DNA of 64,000 nt from Inia geoffrensis (Eukaryota; Chordata; Mammalia; Artiodactyla; Iniidae), in the NCBI GenBank assembly GCA_036417435.1, contig CM070913.1:4522180-4586179 (forward strand), written 5' to 3'. Below are positions 22,676 to 35,584 of the stretch, in pieces (within the stretch, counting starts at the first letter, position 1; every line of letters begins with the position of its first letter). Under the pieces are notes generated by a model. The model ran no database searches. It was given only the letters and a program-made list of their open reading frames with translations, and was not told the DNA's origin. Made by a program: the position numbers and the translations under genes.

Positions 22676-23580
22676 TTTGTCTATCTTTCTGTGAATGTGG
22701 TTTTCGTTCCACAGGCTACAGGATTGTAGTTCTTCTTGCTTCTGCCGTCTGCCCTTTGTGGATGAAGCTATCTAAGAGGCTTGTGCAAGTCTCCTGATGG
22801 GAGGGACTGGTGGTGGGTAGAGCTGGGTGTTGCTCTGATGGGCAGAGCTCAGTAAAACTTTAATCTGCTTGTCTGCTGATAGGTAGGGGTGAGTTCCCTT
22901 GCTGTTGGCTGTTTGGCCTGAGATGACCCAGCACCAGAACCCACAGGCTCTTTGGTGGGGCTAATGGCGGACTCTGGGAGGGCTCATGCCAAGGAGTATT
23001 TCCTAGAACTTCTGCTGCCAGTGTCCTTGTCCCCACAGTGAGCCACAGCTACACCCTGCCTCTGCAGGAGACCCTCCAACACTAGCAGGTATGTCTGGTT
23101 CAGACTCCTATGGGGTCACTGCTCCTTCCCCTGGGTCCCGATGTGCACACACTATTTTGTGCGTGCCCTCCAAGAGCGGTGTCTCTGTTTCCCCTAGTCC
23201 TGTTGAAGTCCTGCAATCAAATCCCACTAGTCTTCAAAGTCTGATTCTCTAGGAATTCCTCCTCTTGTTGCTGGACCCCCAGGTTGGGAAGCCTGATGTG
23301 GGGCTCAGAACCTTCATTCCAGTGGGTGGACTTCTGTGGTATAATTGTTCTCCAGTTTGTGAGTCACCCACCCAGCAGTTATCGGATTTGATATTACTGC
23401 ACCCCTCCTACCGTCTCATTGTGGTTTCTCCTTTGTCTTTGGATGTGGGGTATCTTTTTTGGCGAGTTCCAGTGTCTTCCTGTCAATGGTTGTTCAGCAG
23501 GTAGTTGTGATTCCGGTGCTTTTGCAAGAGGGAGTGAGCGCACGTCCTTCTACTCCGCCATCTTGAACCAACTCTCTGAT

Positions 23581-24620
23581 ATATATTTTTTTAAATGAGG
23601 CCAATTTCCCATGTGATTATGACAAGCAAATTTCATATACTAATATTTTCTGCAAAGTATAGACTTGTAATTCACTTTTTGGTTGATTTCTTTAGTCTTT
23701 AAATTTTTGAAAGGCAAGTGATTAGTCTTTTACACAAGGGAAGATACTGGACAAGATGAATGAATTGTTAATTGATTTATACCTCAGTTTACCTTAATCC
23801 CAACACTTCCTTCCATAAGTAACACTATATATTTTTAAGAAATTAGACCATGGCTGCATGTGTAAAGTTAAGTGGAAATACAACGGTTTTTTTTTGATTG
23901 AGGCACACATCCCATATTTATTTGAAAGCCAAAAAAAAAAAAAAAAAGCAAAGTTTATTTATAAAGTGAATTTTCCACTTTATTAACTTAATTTTTCTTT
24001 CATTTTTGCTTATTTTTCTTTCATTTTGCTTATGCTGACTGCTTTTTTCTTTTCCTTTTTTATCAATCAGATTTTGGCTGAAAAATGTCAATATTGAAAG
24101 CATATTATAAAATACATTTAATGTAAATTACATAATAGATAAAGATATTTTTGGATGGTCTTTGCCTTTTTGTTTAAGAACTGAGCTATCAGAAAAAAGT
24201 GGTATATTTGGGTAATTGCTCTAAAAAGAATTAGAATGTGTACTGCTTGCTAGGGCAGATCTCATTTTACATTGTTACCTGTTAATTGTGCGAACTATAT
24301 GTATGTGGGGTGACCCAAACACACATTTGGAAACTTTAGTTTCTTGCTGAGAGCTGTCATTATAATTCATATTGGAATTGGTTGGAATTGTTTTCCCTCC
24401 AGTCACTTGGTGCTTGAATTTTACAAAGACTTTATAAACACAAACATATTAACTACTCATATTCCGTGTTAGACACACAGTTTAGTCTTATCAATGCAGA
24501 GAGATAATTTAGTTGCTATTATTTTGTCACAATGCACCAATTTCAAAGAGAATTAAAATAATATCACATTGTGGTTTCCAAAAAATTTGACGAAAACTTA
24601 CGTGTTTGTGCTGACAATCA
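23581..24620. other. AT-rich unassigned DNA
   Basis: There is no gene. A short A run at 23932-23947 may mark a decayed retroelement tail. The rest is AT-rich and unassigned. Confidence 0.55.
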
Positions 24621-27600
24621 GCCAGTGCATTTTTGAAATCTCTGTTGTTGCTTCTGCACTCGGATCCCTGCCAGCTTTTCTCCAACTTTTTCTCTCATCT
24701 CAATTCTCCACACGTTACTTTTAGGAAGTCGATGTTGTCAACTGTCTTTGTATATAATTTTAACACGATCAGTGAATGGTCTTTGTGTTGCGGGCCGTCG
24801 GACGGCCTCACGTGGAACTGGGCTGGAGGCATGATGATGTCCCAAGTGTTCCCCTCACTGAACGATGCCGGACCCACTCCAGGCCATGGCGTCTGTGTCT
24901 CTCCTGTCCCTGGATGGCAAAGCCGAGGGCTGGGTGGGAAGCGCGTGCTGTGCAATTCACACCACAAACCCCCTCTTGCAGCTGCAGGATCTCAGGCTAG
25001 AATTTTTCTGCACACCTCCGAGCGGGCTTTCTTTGGGAAAGAAACCCTTAAAAAATCCTGAAAGAAAGGCATCACTTGTGCGTGGAGGACTTTGCTTTCT
25101 GTTAAGTACATGCTGAAAAGTTTGGTTGCCCTGAGTAATATTTAGACGTAATTAGGTGTTTCAGTGATTGCCACAGAGCACTGTCCTTCCACCTGACAGG
25201 TGGCTCACGGTCTCCCATTCCCTGTGGGAGGTGAGCACAGCCTATGGAGTCACTGCCGCTGGGGACCCACACGATTCAGGAGCAGAATATCCCCTAATTC
25301 TTGAAAAATGGCAGCTGCATGGTTTTGAGCACAAATTATTGGTATATATGTGGATAATTGGAGAAAACTGTTTTATTCTATGCCTTTCTTTAGAGACCAA
25401 CAGCACATTTGTTCTTGGCTGTTGTGAGGTTAGTGCAAGGGTAAATGTATTACTTTTGTGTTATCTGAAAAGGATTAACGTATGAGTGGCCAAATTTGAC
25501 ACAAGATGTTACTCGGTGAGAAAAATTGCGGTCCACCTTTAAAGGGGTTTCCTGCCATCCGACTTGCTGAGTGAACCCCAGAAACTTGAGAACGGGCCCC
25601 AGGGCTGTCCGGGTCTCTTCCTGCCCGGGAGGCACTCAAGTCCTGTGGCTCTGGTTCCCTTCCCCTTGGTCTGGGTCAGCCGGGTCTCCGGAGAAGGTGA
25701 GCAGTGTCGGGGTGGCTTCACGTCCTCCCAGGAGTAACTAAACTCCGCACCTTCCTCCGTGGGTGTCTGCCGTCTGCTCTAGGGCTGCGCGAGCCTGAGT
25801 GTGGGCTTGGTGCCGCATCTCCCCTCGGTCCTCCACGCAGTAGGTCAGCCCGGAGCTGGATTGGGGGCCGGGGTTTAGCTAGCGACGGGTGGGATCCCCT
25901 CGATTTACTCAGGGAGCAGAGGATCAGCGGTGACCGTGCCCGACCACCTGAAGGGAGCAGTGACCTGTCTCGTGTCGCCCTGGTCCCAACCACGTGGCTG
26001 CTGTGCCTGTGAGGGTGGACTGCGGCGTCTGGGGTCTGGGGGCCTCTTTTCTGGCACAGGCCCTGGCGGGCGCCGTGGGAAGCCCCTGTGATGGCTTGTT
26101 TTTGCGGCCGAGGCCCTTTATGGGCACACACATCCCTCCCGCGACCCCGTTCCAAGGGCGCCTACGTGCAGGCTGCGCTTTGTAAATTGGACTGCATGTC
26201 TAGTCCTGGTGGGGCCTGTGGTTTCGGCGTGGACCTGGGAAGTTCTCTGCAACTGGGAATGAGCTCCGGCTGCCGGCCCGCCCTGTGCCTCCCCATGCCC
26301 CAGCCAAGCGGGTGCCGGTCAGGCGAGGCTCAGGGCCGCCCTCTTGGTCTAGCGTCTGGGCTCCGCCACACGGTGCCCGTCACGGCTGGAGTCCTCACTG
26401 GGCAGACACCACTCCCCAAGCCCTGCTGCCCTGGTCCCGTGTTGCGCTCTGTCCGGTGCACTGCCAGCCTCTGGGTTTGGAGGAAAGGGGGTGTTGTCTC
26501 CAGCGACGGCAGCCCTCCGAGGGCTGTGCTGCCTCTTCTGTGCCAGGGGCCCCGGGGCCCAGGCCTCCGCATCCAGGGCTCACCACGCACCTGTGTTTAT
26601 TGCAGCTGCTCTTCAGTGCAGACACCAGGTATGAGCCGGGAACACCTCCCCAGACACAGGCGGCTAACGGGTCAGGTGTCCAAATGTCACCATCTTTGTA
26701 GTGAGGATGAAATCGCGGCCACAGAAGTGTGCGGTCAGGCGGCTGCAGCCCCGCGCCCACAGAGGCCGGGCAGCTCGTGTTACACGGTGACCATCTCGGT
26801 AGCTGGTGCCTCATGCTCCTGAGGAGACCAAAGGACCTCTGATGGGGCGACCAGCCCCCAGGACCCTGCAGCGCGGCACCAGGGCGTGGGGCATGGCGGG
26901 GTCGGGGTCTAAATCTAACGAATTGAGTCGCAGCCAAGGAAGTGAGCTGCTTCTCACGCGCACGTCACATCTTGGGCCGCGCGCCCACTCAGGGCCACTT
27001 TCCCGGTCAGCAAGGCGCCTTCAGTGTCCAGAGAGCTGGGCGCTGCTTTTCTTCTCTTGTCATAGTGTGGCTGGAATGGAGGGAATAATTACAAAATGCA
27101 GTTAGAGCGTGTTCTCAGGTCATCACAGAACTGGCTCACTGAACACATCATAAAAGTCTGCTTGGCTTTGAATTAAACAGCTTTTCCGCAAGGTCTGCCA
27201 TCGCTGGTTTGGGTGAGTGGGCAGCGCCGGGACTGGTCAGGTGCCCGTGGGGCTGAGAACCACACGCGCCCACAGCCGAAAGGGAGGCCTAGGGCGTCGG
27301 CGCCGCGGGGAAGCCACGCCCTCGTCCTGCTTAGCTCGTAGTTACAGCGACGGATGATGTCATAATTCTGGTGCAAGCGAAGCATCTCTTTCTCGGAGCC
27401 CGTGATAAAATTTCTTCTTACGCTTCAAGAAAAATCTCCGTCCTTTGTACAGTCTGACCACGGAGAATCCATGGAGTCGGAAACAGCTACGGCTCTACGA
27501 TATTGCACAGTTAGTACCCATTTTAGGAGGAAATCCCCAAAAGGCAATCACGTTTAAAAAAAACACATTTTCATTTCAAACGTTTCCTTGTCCCTATAAG

Positions 27601-29960
27601 CTTAAAGAGATTATGTATGTCCTATTATCTCCCTGGGTATACATTCTGGGCTGTGGAGAGACTGACTGATTCTAACGGCTAATTATTGCTGCAGTTTAGA
27701 CGTCACTTTTTTGGTCCTATTTTACCTTAGAATGGTAAAGATTTTTTTAAAGTAGAAAGCCCACAGTGTATGTGTTAGTAATTACTACCCGGTTACAAGA
27801 ACTTCGACACGCCTTCCTTGCTGGCTGAGCTGCTCCGTGCTTTGAATAGCCAGGATTCCATGGCCGTGTGCTCTGCAGTGGGAAGTTAGGGATGACATGC
27901 TGCTGACAAAGGTGTGCAGACGCCGGAAGAGTGTCGGAGGAAGATTTAGATCGATGGGGAGGCCTGGCTCTGCTCACCCGCCCTGTGCCTTCTGCTGCAA
28001 GCCCACAGGGCTGGGACGATTTATCTGGAAACCACAGTTTAGAGCAATGAGAACGCACCCAGCAGGCCTTGGACAGGCTGGGCAGCAAGACACGAGAAAG
28101 GGCAGAGATGTGCGTTTCTGCGGATGCGGCCACAACCAGGACCAGCTAGGCAGTGAGAGCTCCGCGGCTGCCCCTCCGTCCTTCCCCCGGGAGCCTGTTT
28201 GGGGTTTATGGGTCAGCACATTATAGCTTAGAGCTTTTTCTCACGTTAGCAGTTTTCAGAAATTTTCTGTGTTTGTCAGTTTGTTCCTTAGTCACAAGGA
28301 AGCCGCCTTCTTCCAGAAGAAAATGATCTTTGTGGACAGACACCTGCTGATAGGGGTGCTCACGTTCTGTAGGCACGAGTCCCCCTGAGGGAGCCAGAGC
28401 TGGGAGCTGATGCCAGCAGAGCCGGCCTTCCCGCGGGATGGAGCGGAGCCCTGGCGGCCCCTTTCTGTTCACTGGCCTTTTGGCGCTGTTACTCGTGCCT
28501 GCTAGCAATGGGCACTGGGCTGTGATGCCAGGCAGGGGGGCCGAGGCTGGCAGGCGGAGGTGTCTGTTGGCTCCTGTCTGGCCAGCAACACAATAGTCCT
28601 GCCAGAGCAGAGCTTCCTTTTTTCAGGCTTAGAATCGGCTGGCCCTTCGGAGGGGAGTAGCATCAGGGTTCTCCCAGTGAAGAAGTCCATTTCTGTGGAA
28701 GGTCAAACCTGCTTTCCCGTGACTTCTAATTGTTAGACATCCCAAAGAACACTGTGTTCGGTGACATAGAACTCTGGGAGCAGACAGTCTGCAGCGGCAG
28801 GGGCTGCTCTGTTAGGGGATTGCCCGTGTGTAGCAGGTGCTACGGATACCGGGAGGATGTCCTCTATCAGCCACGCTCTACAAATATGGAGACGGTGGCG
28901 TGAGATGGCAACGTTAGAAAACGCTGAGAAAGTTAGGGCTGCTACTTGGCCGCCCACAGTAGCTTTATGATTTTGTATGGAGGTAGTTTACTCTTAGCCA
29001 TCACATCCACGGGACGTGTGGGTGTCACACGACTCAGATGTGATGGAAAATCCACAATGGAATTTGGACGCCCTGTAAAAATGTATGATGTTTATATTTA
29101 TTCCAGGTAGTACCTGAATTCTGCATTTGGCTGAGGATAATTAACAGGAGAGCTAAGGAGGTTTCTGAGGATGATGTCTTGGAGGCGTGGGGCTGAAGTC
29201 CCCCTGGAACGCTGTGGACTGTGGGTTGATGTGCTGTAGCTATTGATATAAATGGAGAGGACTGGCCAGATAAATCACACTCCTCAACCTCAGAGGAACA
29301 AAAGGAAGGGATGAACGCCACGGCGATGAGCCTATTCTCATTAGAATTCTGCATCTCCCTGACTTTGGGCTGTCCCTGGCCACCAAGAAGCCTGTGCCTT
29401 GGAATTGCGGGTACTGGCGTAACTTGGTGAGGAGCAAGCAAGAAACGCTGGGAAAGAAAGTGCTGTCTACACACCAGAATCTTTTTTCTGAGTTAGAAAC
29501 TTGCCCAGTTTCTTCAAAAAGTCAGAGTAATTATGGAGTTTTGTCTTATATGGCAGCTGATATTTAAAATACTGCCAATGTGGGAAACTTCACAGAGCGT
29601 GGTGCTAATCTACTTGAGATACTCATCCCTGGATTCTGTGCCACCTGGGACGCCAGCAGAAGGTGGGTCTAATCCACTCGGCTTCACAGGCCTGCATCCT
29701 CCTTCTCTGAGGCTCTTCCACTCTGACCACTGGTTGGTCTGTATCTGCGTGGTTTTCACTAGGATCTGACTCATTGGATTTGGACTCCCACACCAAATTC
29801 AGAACTGATCACTTATTGGGCAGCTTTTAAGGTCCACAGATAATGAGGACCATCCTGGAGAGCATATAAGGCAGCCTCTTTACCTTGTGGACAAGGACAG
29901 CAATATGGAGAGATTAAGTGGCCTGTCTGGAGGCATATGTAGTAATCAGCGTTCTCGCTT
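24621..29960. other. Unassigned intergenic DNA, partly GC-rich
   Basis: I find no supported gene. The parts 25.6-26.6 kb and 27.2-27.35 kb are GC-rich and give open frames up to about 240 codons, but these are low-complexity and overlap on both strands. No splice-bounded conserved exon is evident. Confidence 0.55.
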
Positions 29961-29964
29961 ACAC

Positions 29965-30390
29965 GATGATGATGACAATGGTGATGAAAACGGTGATGGT
30001 GTTGGAGATGGAGACGGGGATGGGGATGGTGATGGGGATGGAGATAGAGATGGAGATGGGGTTGATGAGGGTGATGGGGATGATGGAGATGGGGATGATG
30101 AGGGCGATGGGGATGATGGAGATGGGGATGATGAGGGTGATGGTGACGATGGAGATGGGGATGTCATGGTGATGGTGTTGGAGATGGAGATGGGGATGGG
30201 GATGATGAGGGTGATGGTGGTGATGGTGATGCGGATGTCATGGTGATGGGGATGGAAATAGAGATGGAGATGGGGATGGGATGATGAGGGTGATGGTGGT
30301 GATGGAGATGGGGATGATGAGGGCGATGGGGATGATGGAGATGGGGATGATGAGGGTGATGGTGGTGATGGAGATGGTGATGATGATGGA
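29965..30390 (+). repeat. GAT-rich minisatellite with 33-bp higher-order unit
   Basis: About 426 bp consist of GATGGN and GATGAN words. A 33-bp higher-order unit starting gatggagatggggatgatga recurs at 30082, 30115, 30301 and 30334. All units are multiples of three, so long frames stay open (Asp/Gly on plus, Ser/Pro on minus). These are not evidence for a gene. Confidence 0.95.
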
Positions 30391-30526
30391 CATGGCCTTT
30401 GAAACTCTTTGCTCTGAGCTGACTCTTCAGCGGGGGGTGGAGGTCCTGGTGGGAATGAGGAAGGCCTCTGCTGTTTCTGGGGGTGAAAGCATTTCACCAG
30501 CATCAGATTTAGGTCTTACCCCTGGG

Positions 30527-30930
30527 TCAGCTTCCTGTGGCTGCCACAGCACCCACACACTTGAAGGCTTAACAGAAATCCACTCGCTCACCCTTTGGAG
30601 GCCAGAAGCTCACCATCCAGGTGTCAGTGGGCCAGGCGCTCCCGAAGGCTCTTGGGGAACCTGCTTTGGGCCCCGCCCCCACTTCTGCAGGGCCAACGGT
30701 CCTGGCTTGTGGATGCATTACTCCAATCCTTGCCTCCATCTTCATGTGGACTTTTCCCTGAGTGTCCGTCTCCTCTTCGTATAAGGATCCCAGTCAGAGT
30801 GGGTTAGGGACCTACCCTCCTGACCTCATCTGCAGAGACCTTGTTTCCCAGTAAGATCATGTTCATGGGTGCCAGGGGTTAGGACTTTAATATATAGTTT
30901 AGGGGGACACAACTCACCCCCAATACCCAC
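30527..30930 (+). mobile_element. Ancient mammalian interspersed repeat (family unassigned)
   Basis: The string order cttgtggatgcattactcc, cttcatgtggac, cgtataaggatcccagtca, gttaggactttaatata and gggggacacaact matches a widespread old mammalian repeat. I recognise it but cannot name it with certainty. A related copy occurs at 62036-62365. Confidence 0.55.
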
Positions 30931-30999
30931 CCCCTCCCCCAGGAAAAGAAAGAACATTACGTACATAATTACATTTGTGAACAAGTGACTCAGTTTTTG

Positions 31000-33165
31000 A
31001 TGAACAGAGGCCAGATGCAATGGGTGGAGCTGGGCTGCAGTTTAGAAACTCCATTCTCACGTGGGGAGAGCACGAGTCAGGTCCTAAGGAAGGTCACTAA
31101 GAAGATGGCCGCGTGTCAGCAGGTCACCTGTGGTCATCAGCATGTCTGTAGCATCCATCACAAGCATGACTGCTGTCAGGCTGGGGGTCACATCCAGGTT
31201 CCGGGCTCCATGCTTCTTGCAGGACCACCCTCGGCCCTGCTCAGCCTGGTGACACCAGTCACCTGTGGCCAGTTAGCCAGTGTGCTGTGAGAGGGAGGGT
31301 GCCTGGGCCTTGGACCTGCTGGCCCAGGGCTGAGGAAGGACCTTCCTGTCAGTACCTCGGGCTTTGGGGAGGGAGCTGTGCCAGGCTCAGGCACAAAGCA
31401 GAGCACAGATCAGGAATGGGGTGGCGGGAGGGACTCAGGATGGAAGGAGTAGTGGACAAACACCAGTGAGGATGACCAGATGCTGAGAGCACGGTGCGGG
31501 CGCCTGGCTGCTCGGGCAGCAGGGCTGAGAGCCGCCTGGGTCTGGGGCCCTGACGGGGCTGCTGCGTGAGATCCGGAGGGTGCCTCGTGTTCCTCCTCAT
31601 TGTGTTCTGCACTGAACCGGTGTCAGCGTGACGATGGGGTGTGATCAGGGCCGAGCGGCCCTGGTAGGCGTTACACCGCAGTAAGTTCACATTTTTACAG
31701 AGTTGATTTTCCCATAGTGATTTTACAGCAAGGGGGCTGGGTAAATATAATCTTTTAATGGGCCACATTAGGTAACATTATGAACGTGATGAATACATCA
31801 TAAGAGCCGACTCTACCTCATTCAGCGGGGCCTGTGCAGTCCAAGGCCGGGCCGTTATTCTGAAGAATCAGATGGGATTCCTGTCCAGCCCTCCCGGCTG
31901 CAGGCGGTGCAGCCTCCCTGGGATCAACGTTGCTCCCCCCTAGGGCCCCCCGGTGCATGTAGCACACGTTGGGATATTGGGTGCCTGGGTCCCATGACCC
32001 ACAGGAGCAGAGCCAAGACCGGGTATTTCCTCCTGTGACGCTGGACGGGCTGGTTGGACGTGTCCATCTGGATCAGACCGTCGTCTTCCTCCTGGTTCCC
32101 GTCCTGCCCTCCTGAGTCCGGGCCTTTGACCTGTCGTTGAGCAAGGTCAGCTCGTGTCCCCCAGTGTGACCCCCTCCTCCGGCGTCTGCATTTGGCTGCA
32201 GTGAGCTCTAGCCGGGGGACAGGCCAGATCCTCTGTCCAGGACTCTCAGTAGCCCTCCTTCCAGAACAGGTGGGAAATCTAGGGCAAAACCAGGGCAGGT
32301 TTTTCCAGCGCATGACTTTAGAAACTTCGATAATAGGCTTCTCACAAATATAAGGCAAACACAACTGTTTTCTCCACGTGAGAGACTGGCAAATGTGTTT
32401 CTTTGGAAGATGCTGTGCTTGGCTGGAGCGATGCAGCAGTGAGATTAAGCTGCTTTTCGGGTTGTTGTTCAGTACAAAGCAAAGCCCAGTAAAATGAAGG
32501 ATGAAAGGTCCCCTCCCTCCCACCCTCCACACCGTGCAAGTCTCTCGTCGCTGGGCCTGTGTGCAGCTTGCGAGAATGATGAAGGAACCATGTATTATTA
32601 TTTTCTGTTTCATAATTCAGTTCCACATGCCAAGGTTTAGAAACAGAGTTTTTATAGGTACGACTGAGTTTAGTGTTTTTCCTATAAAATAATTTCCACA
32701 AATTTAGCTTCAGGCTCTCCACCCTGCCTGATATAGGAGACTGGATTCAGAATTCATTTTTGTGGATGCCCATAAAACACACACACTTCTCATGACGAGC
32801 AAAAGCTCCTGGCTGATGAGGTCCCGGTGCTGCGTCCAGGTCCGCTGCCCTTCTTGGGCCTCCCTGCTGGGCTGGCAGACCCCTCACCCCTGCTCTTTCC
32901 TACTCAGTTCAGGAGCTCTTTCCTGATGGACACGCCCAGCTTCTGTGGCTGTTAGTTGCCGCCCGTCCACATCCCCATAGCAGGTGTGTGCGCCTCGGGT
33001 TACCCACAGGGTGACCTTCCCAAGACCGTGGGTGGCTTCAAGGCAGGCGTTTGGTTCATCTCTGTGTCCTCCGACCTGGGCTCAGAGGGGTCCTGAGAGC
33101 CAGCCTTGCTGAGCGTGTAGTGAGCACGCTCGTGTCCCCCGAAATAAACTTTATTGTGAGCAACG
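31000..33165. other. Unassigned intergenic DNA
   Basis: No gene or clear transposon is visible. One 229-codon minus-strand frame (31924-32613) has no recognisable motif. Confidence 0.5.
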
Positions 33166-33166
33166 G

Positions 33167-33223
33167 TTCCCGTCCCTTCCCCCTCCCTCTCTCCCTCCCT
33201 CCCCCTTTCCTTCCCTCCTTCTC
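33167..33223 (+). repeat. Polypyrimidine tract
   Basis: 57 bp of almost pure C and T (CCCT/CCTT words) occur on the plus strand. Such tracts can form triplex DNA. Confidence 0.8.
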
Positions 33224-34079
33224 ATGAAACCACTCTGAGGACAGACCAATAACAAGAGAAAGACACAAACTATATGCACAACATTAGTGCATTTATATTT
33301 TTCCCCCAATTTGGTATCTTCCCAATGTTACCTTTGATTCTATGTTTTAAATACACTTGCTAAATTTTTGAGAAATTAGAGAAAAAGCCCTCATATTTTA
33401 AATTTATTTCAATTTAACGATGATGGGATGGTCTAATTTCTTTTCCATAAAAAGTGTTCCTTTTTTCTTCCCAAACCTCCCCAAGGCTCCTTATCCAGCT
33501 CCTCCATGTTTCTTATTACGATCGCTTTGCAAACCTGGAACAAGCCTCTGCTGTTTGAACTTTTTGAGCACGTGTGCAGGGCATCCTGACTTTCCTGATA
33601 AGAGAAAGATAGTGATGAGGTGCAGGTAGGTTTGTTGACGACAGTGGTTCCCTTAGAGCCAAGGGAGAGGCAGAGACCGTAAGTAAGTTGAGTGTCAAGG
33701 GAGGTTTCATGGCTGAAATTCCACGTAATTTAAGGATCGTTGACTATAGCCGAAAAATCACAAATATGAAGTGCAAGACGATACCTTTGTTTTCTTTTAT
33801 TTTTACTCCAAGGTCAGAAAGAAGTGATGAGCGGGAAGAACAACGAGTGGTTCTTGCATTCACTTAATACTAAAGGAATTTTATTCTCCCGAGATGAACA
33901 CACAAAATAAATGAGAAGAAAATAAAATGCTAGGAATATTTAGACTCAATAATTCAAATGACAGAGTGAATATATTTCTATGAATACTTTGATCTGGAAG
34001 TTGAAGTGCAGATGACTGAGTCTGTGTCGCTCCCCTTACGTTATGGGAAATTCTGTAAATGACTGGCATCTAAGCAGTT

Positions 34080-35110
34080 AGAAAGGCTTCTTTCCTTAAT
34101 AGCGCATGTTGTTTGTGTATAAATTGCGTTTATGAATGCAGGTGCAGCCCAGCACTAGGCTGTTTTGTGTAGTTGTGTGTTTCTGTTTTTCCTCATGGCT
34201 GGATTCTGTTGCTGCACCCGTGGCTTTTGCACTGAGAGAGAAGATTAATTGGCTGATGGCGACACATCGGGCTGGGCTGGATGCTGTTCTGGGACTTTGC
34301 TTTAATTCTCATCATCAAAGGAAAAAGAAATCTTCTGCGACAATGTTATTAATGTGATAAAAAGAAATACTTGTTAATAACTAGGTAATTTTAAGAACGT
34401 GGGTTCATCTATCTGTTAATCTTAGTTGCGATTAAGGAGGGAATCCTATTACCCATTATTCCTAATGACAAGACCAAGGAGGCTTAAAGCCTCAGTCGTG
34501 CAGCCGCAGAGAAGAGACGATGAAGGGTGTCGGCGATCTCGGCCGCAATTGAGGAATTGGCCTGACCGCCACACAACAAAAGTGATACAAAAGAATTACA
34601 CCCTCACTAAAGTCTATTTCTCCGTATAATCACACAAAATGATTTTTCTTAAATATGATAATAAATCACAGCAAAAAATCAATGTGGCAGAGCCCAACTG
34701 CTATGGCCTGATAACACATCAATCAATATTTAGTATTTAGATTTTAATTAATACATAGCCGTGCAGAGACTTTTTAAGGGAGAAATATTATCTCAGATAA
34801 ACATCCGGCACGGTTAGCATGCAAAAGTTGTTGCTCATATCTGTCATTGATCAGTCTGCTGGGGTTGTGATTAAAAAGCCTTGGAAATATCAGACAAGAG
34901 GGCAAAACAGACTGAACCAAAGAGAGCGTGGTCGGCGTCTCTGCCCGGGAAGCAGCCAGCGCAGGACGCCATGGGCCAGGGCAGAGTCGCAGCAGGTGCA
35001 GGTTCGAGCAGATGGAATTCGGGGTCTTGTGAAAATACAGACCAGAGTCAGAGCATTCCAAATGAACGTGCCTAATTGCTGCCATCACTCCCCCTAATCC
35101 GATGAATTTT
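34080..35110. promoter_or_regulatory. Repeat-free AT-rich block, putative distal enhancer
   Basis: About 1 kb lacks transposons and is dense in homeodomain-type cores (ATTAAT, TTAATTA, TAATAAAT) and TCF-like CAAAG strings, especially 34550-34900. It lies about 25 kb upstream of the SALL3 promoter. The character suggests a conserved element, which is unproven. Confidence 0.4.
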
Positions 35111-35584
35111 AGTTTTGGGTGAAAGTTTTCTCTTGATGATCAAGTATTTTAAAATAATTTTGACGTTTGTTGAATGCACCACATCAATTACAGTCACAGT
35201 TTTAATCCCCTCCGTTTTGCTTGCCGTGTGGGCGACGTGGGCTGTTAAAGCTCAGAGTCCACGCAGGGGGAGCCCACGAGTGGGACGGGCTACTTCTAGA
35301 TGCTGCTTACGAACCGCATCCTCGGTCGCCACCCCCGGCCACCCCTGTCCATCACCTAACTTCCTACTTCCTGCAGCTGTTATTTGAACTGTGAGTTTAC
35401 AAAACCAATCCCTGCAGAAATGACTCTTCTCTAGCAGTTTATGCAAACACACGAAGACAAGCAGGGAAGACACGGCATTTGTCTTTGAGGTTCCCCAGGT
35501 AGAGAATATAAGACGGTAACTTGCCCTTTGGGGAGGATCCAGTGGAGCTTTTCACAGTTCTCTTCTTTTTGGCTTTTTTCGCCC

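Larger units (their letters stand above)
20964..23580 (-). mobile_element. L1 retrotransposon, 5'-complete but 3'-truncated
   Basis: On the minus strand the element begins with an L1 5' UTR whose first bases include AAGATGGCGGAG, a YY1-type site at the usual L1 5' end. A leader of about 900 bp, ORF1 and the start of ORF2 follow. It stops inside the ORF2 endonuclease at a TG microsatellite and has no 3' UTR or A tail. Most genomic L1 copies show the opposite, 5' truncation. A SINE is nested in ORF2. Several frameshifts and stops make it inactive. Confidence 0.9.

Noticed and set aside
25718..26937. Open frames up to 244 codons on both strands at 25.7-26.9 kb
   Set aside because: No recognisable motif, both strands open over the same DNA, and moderately GC-rich composition explains the length.
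29887..30784. Asp-Gly, Met-Glu or Ser-Pro repeat proteins
   Set aside because: They are direct readings of the GAT minisatellite, open in several frames only because units are multiples of three.
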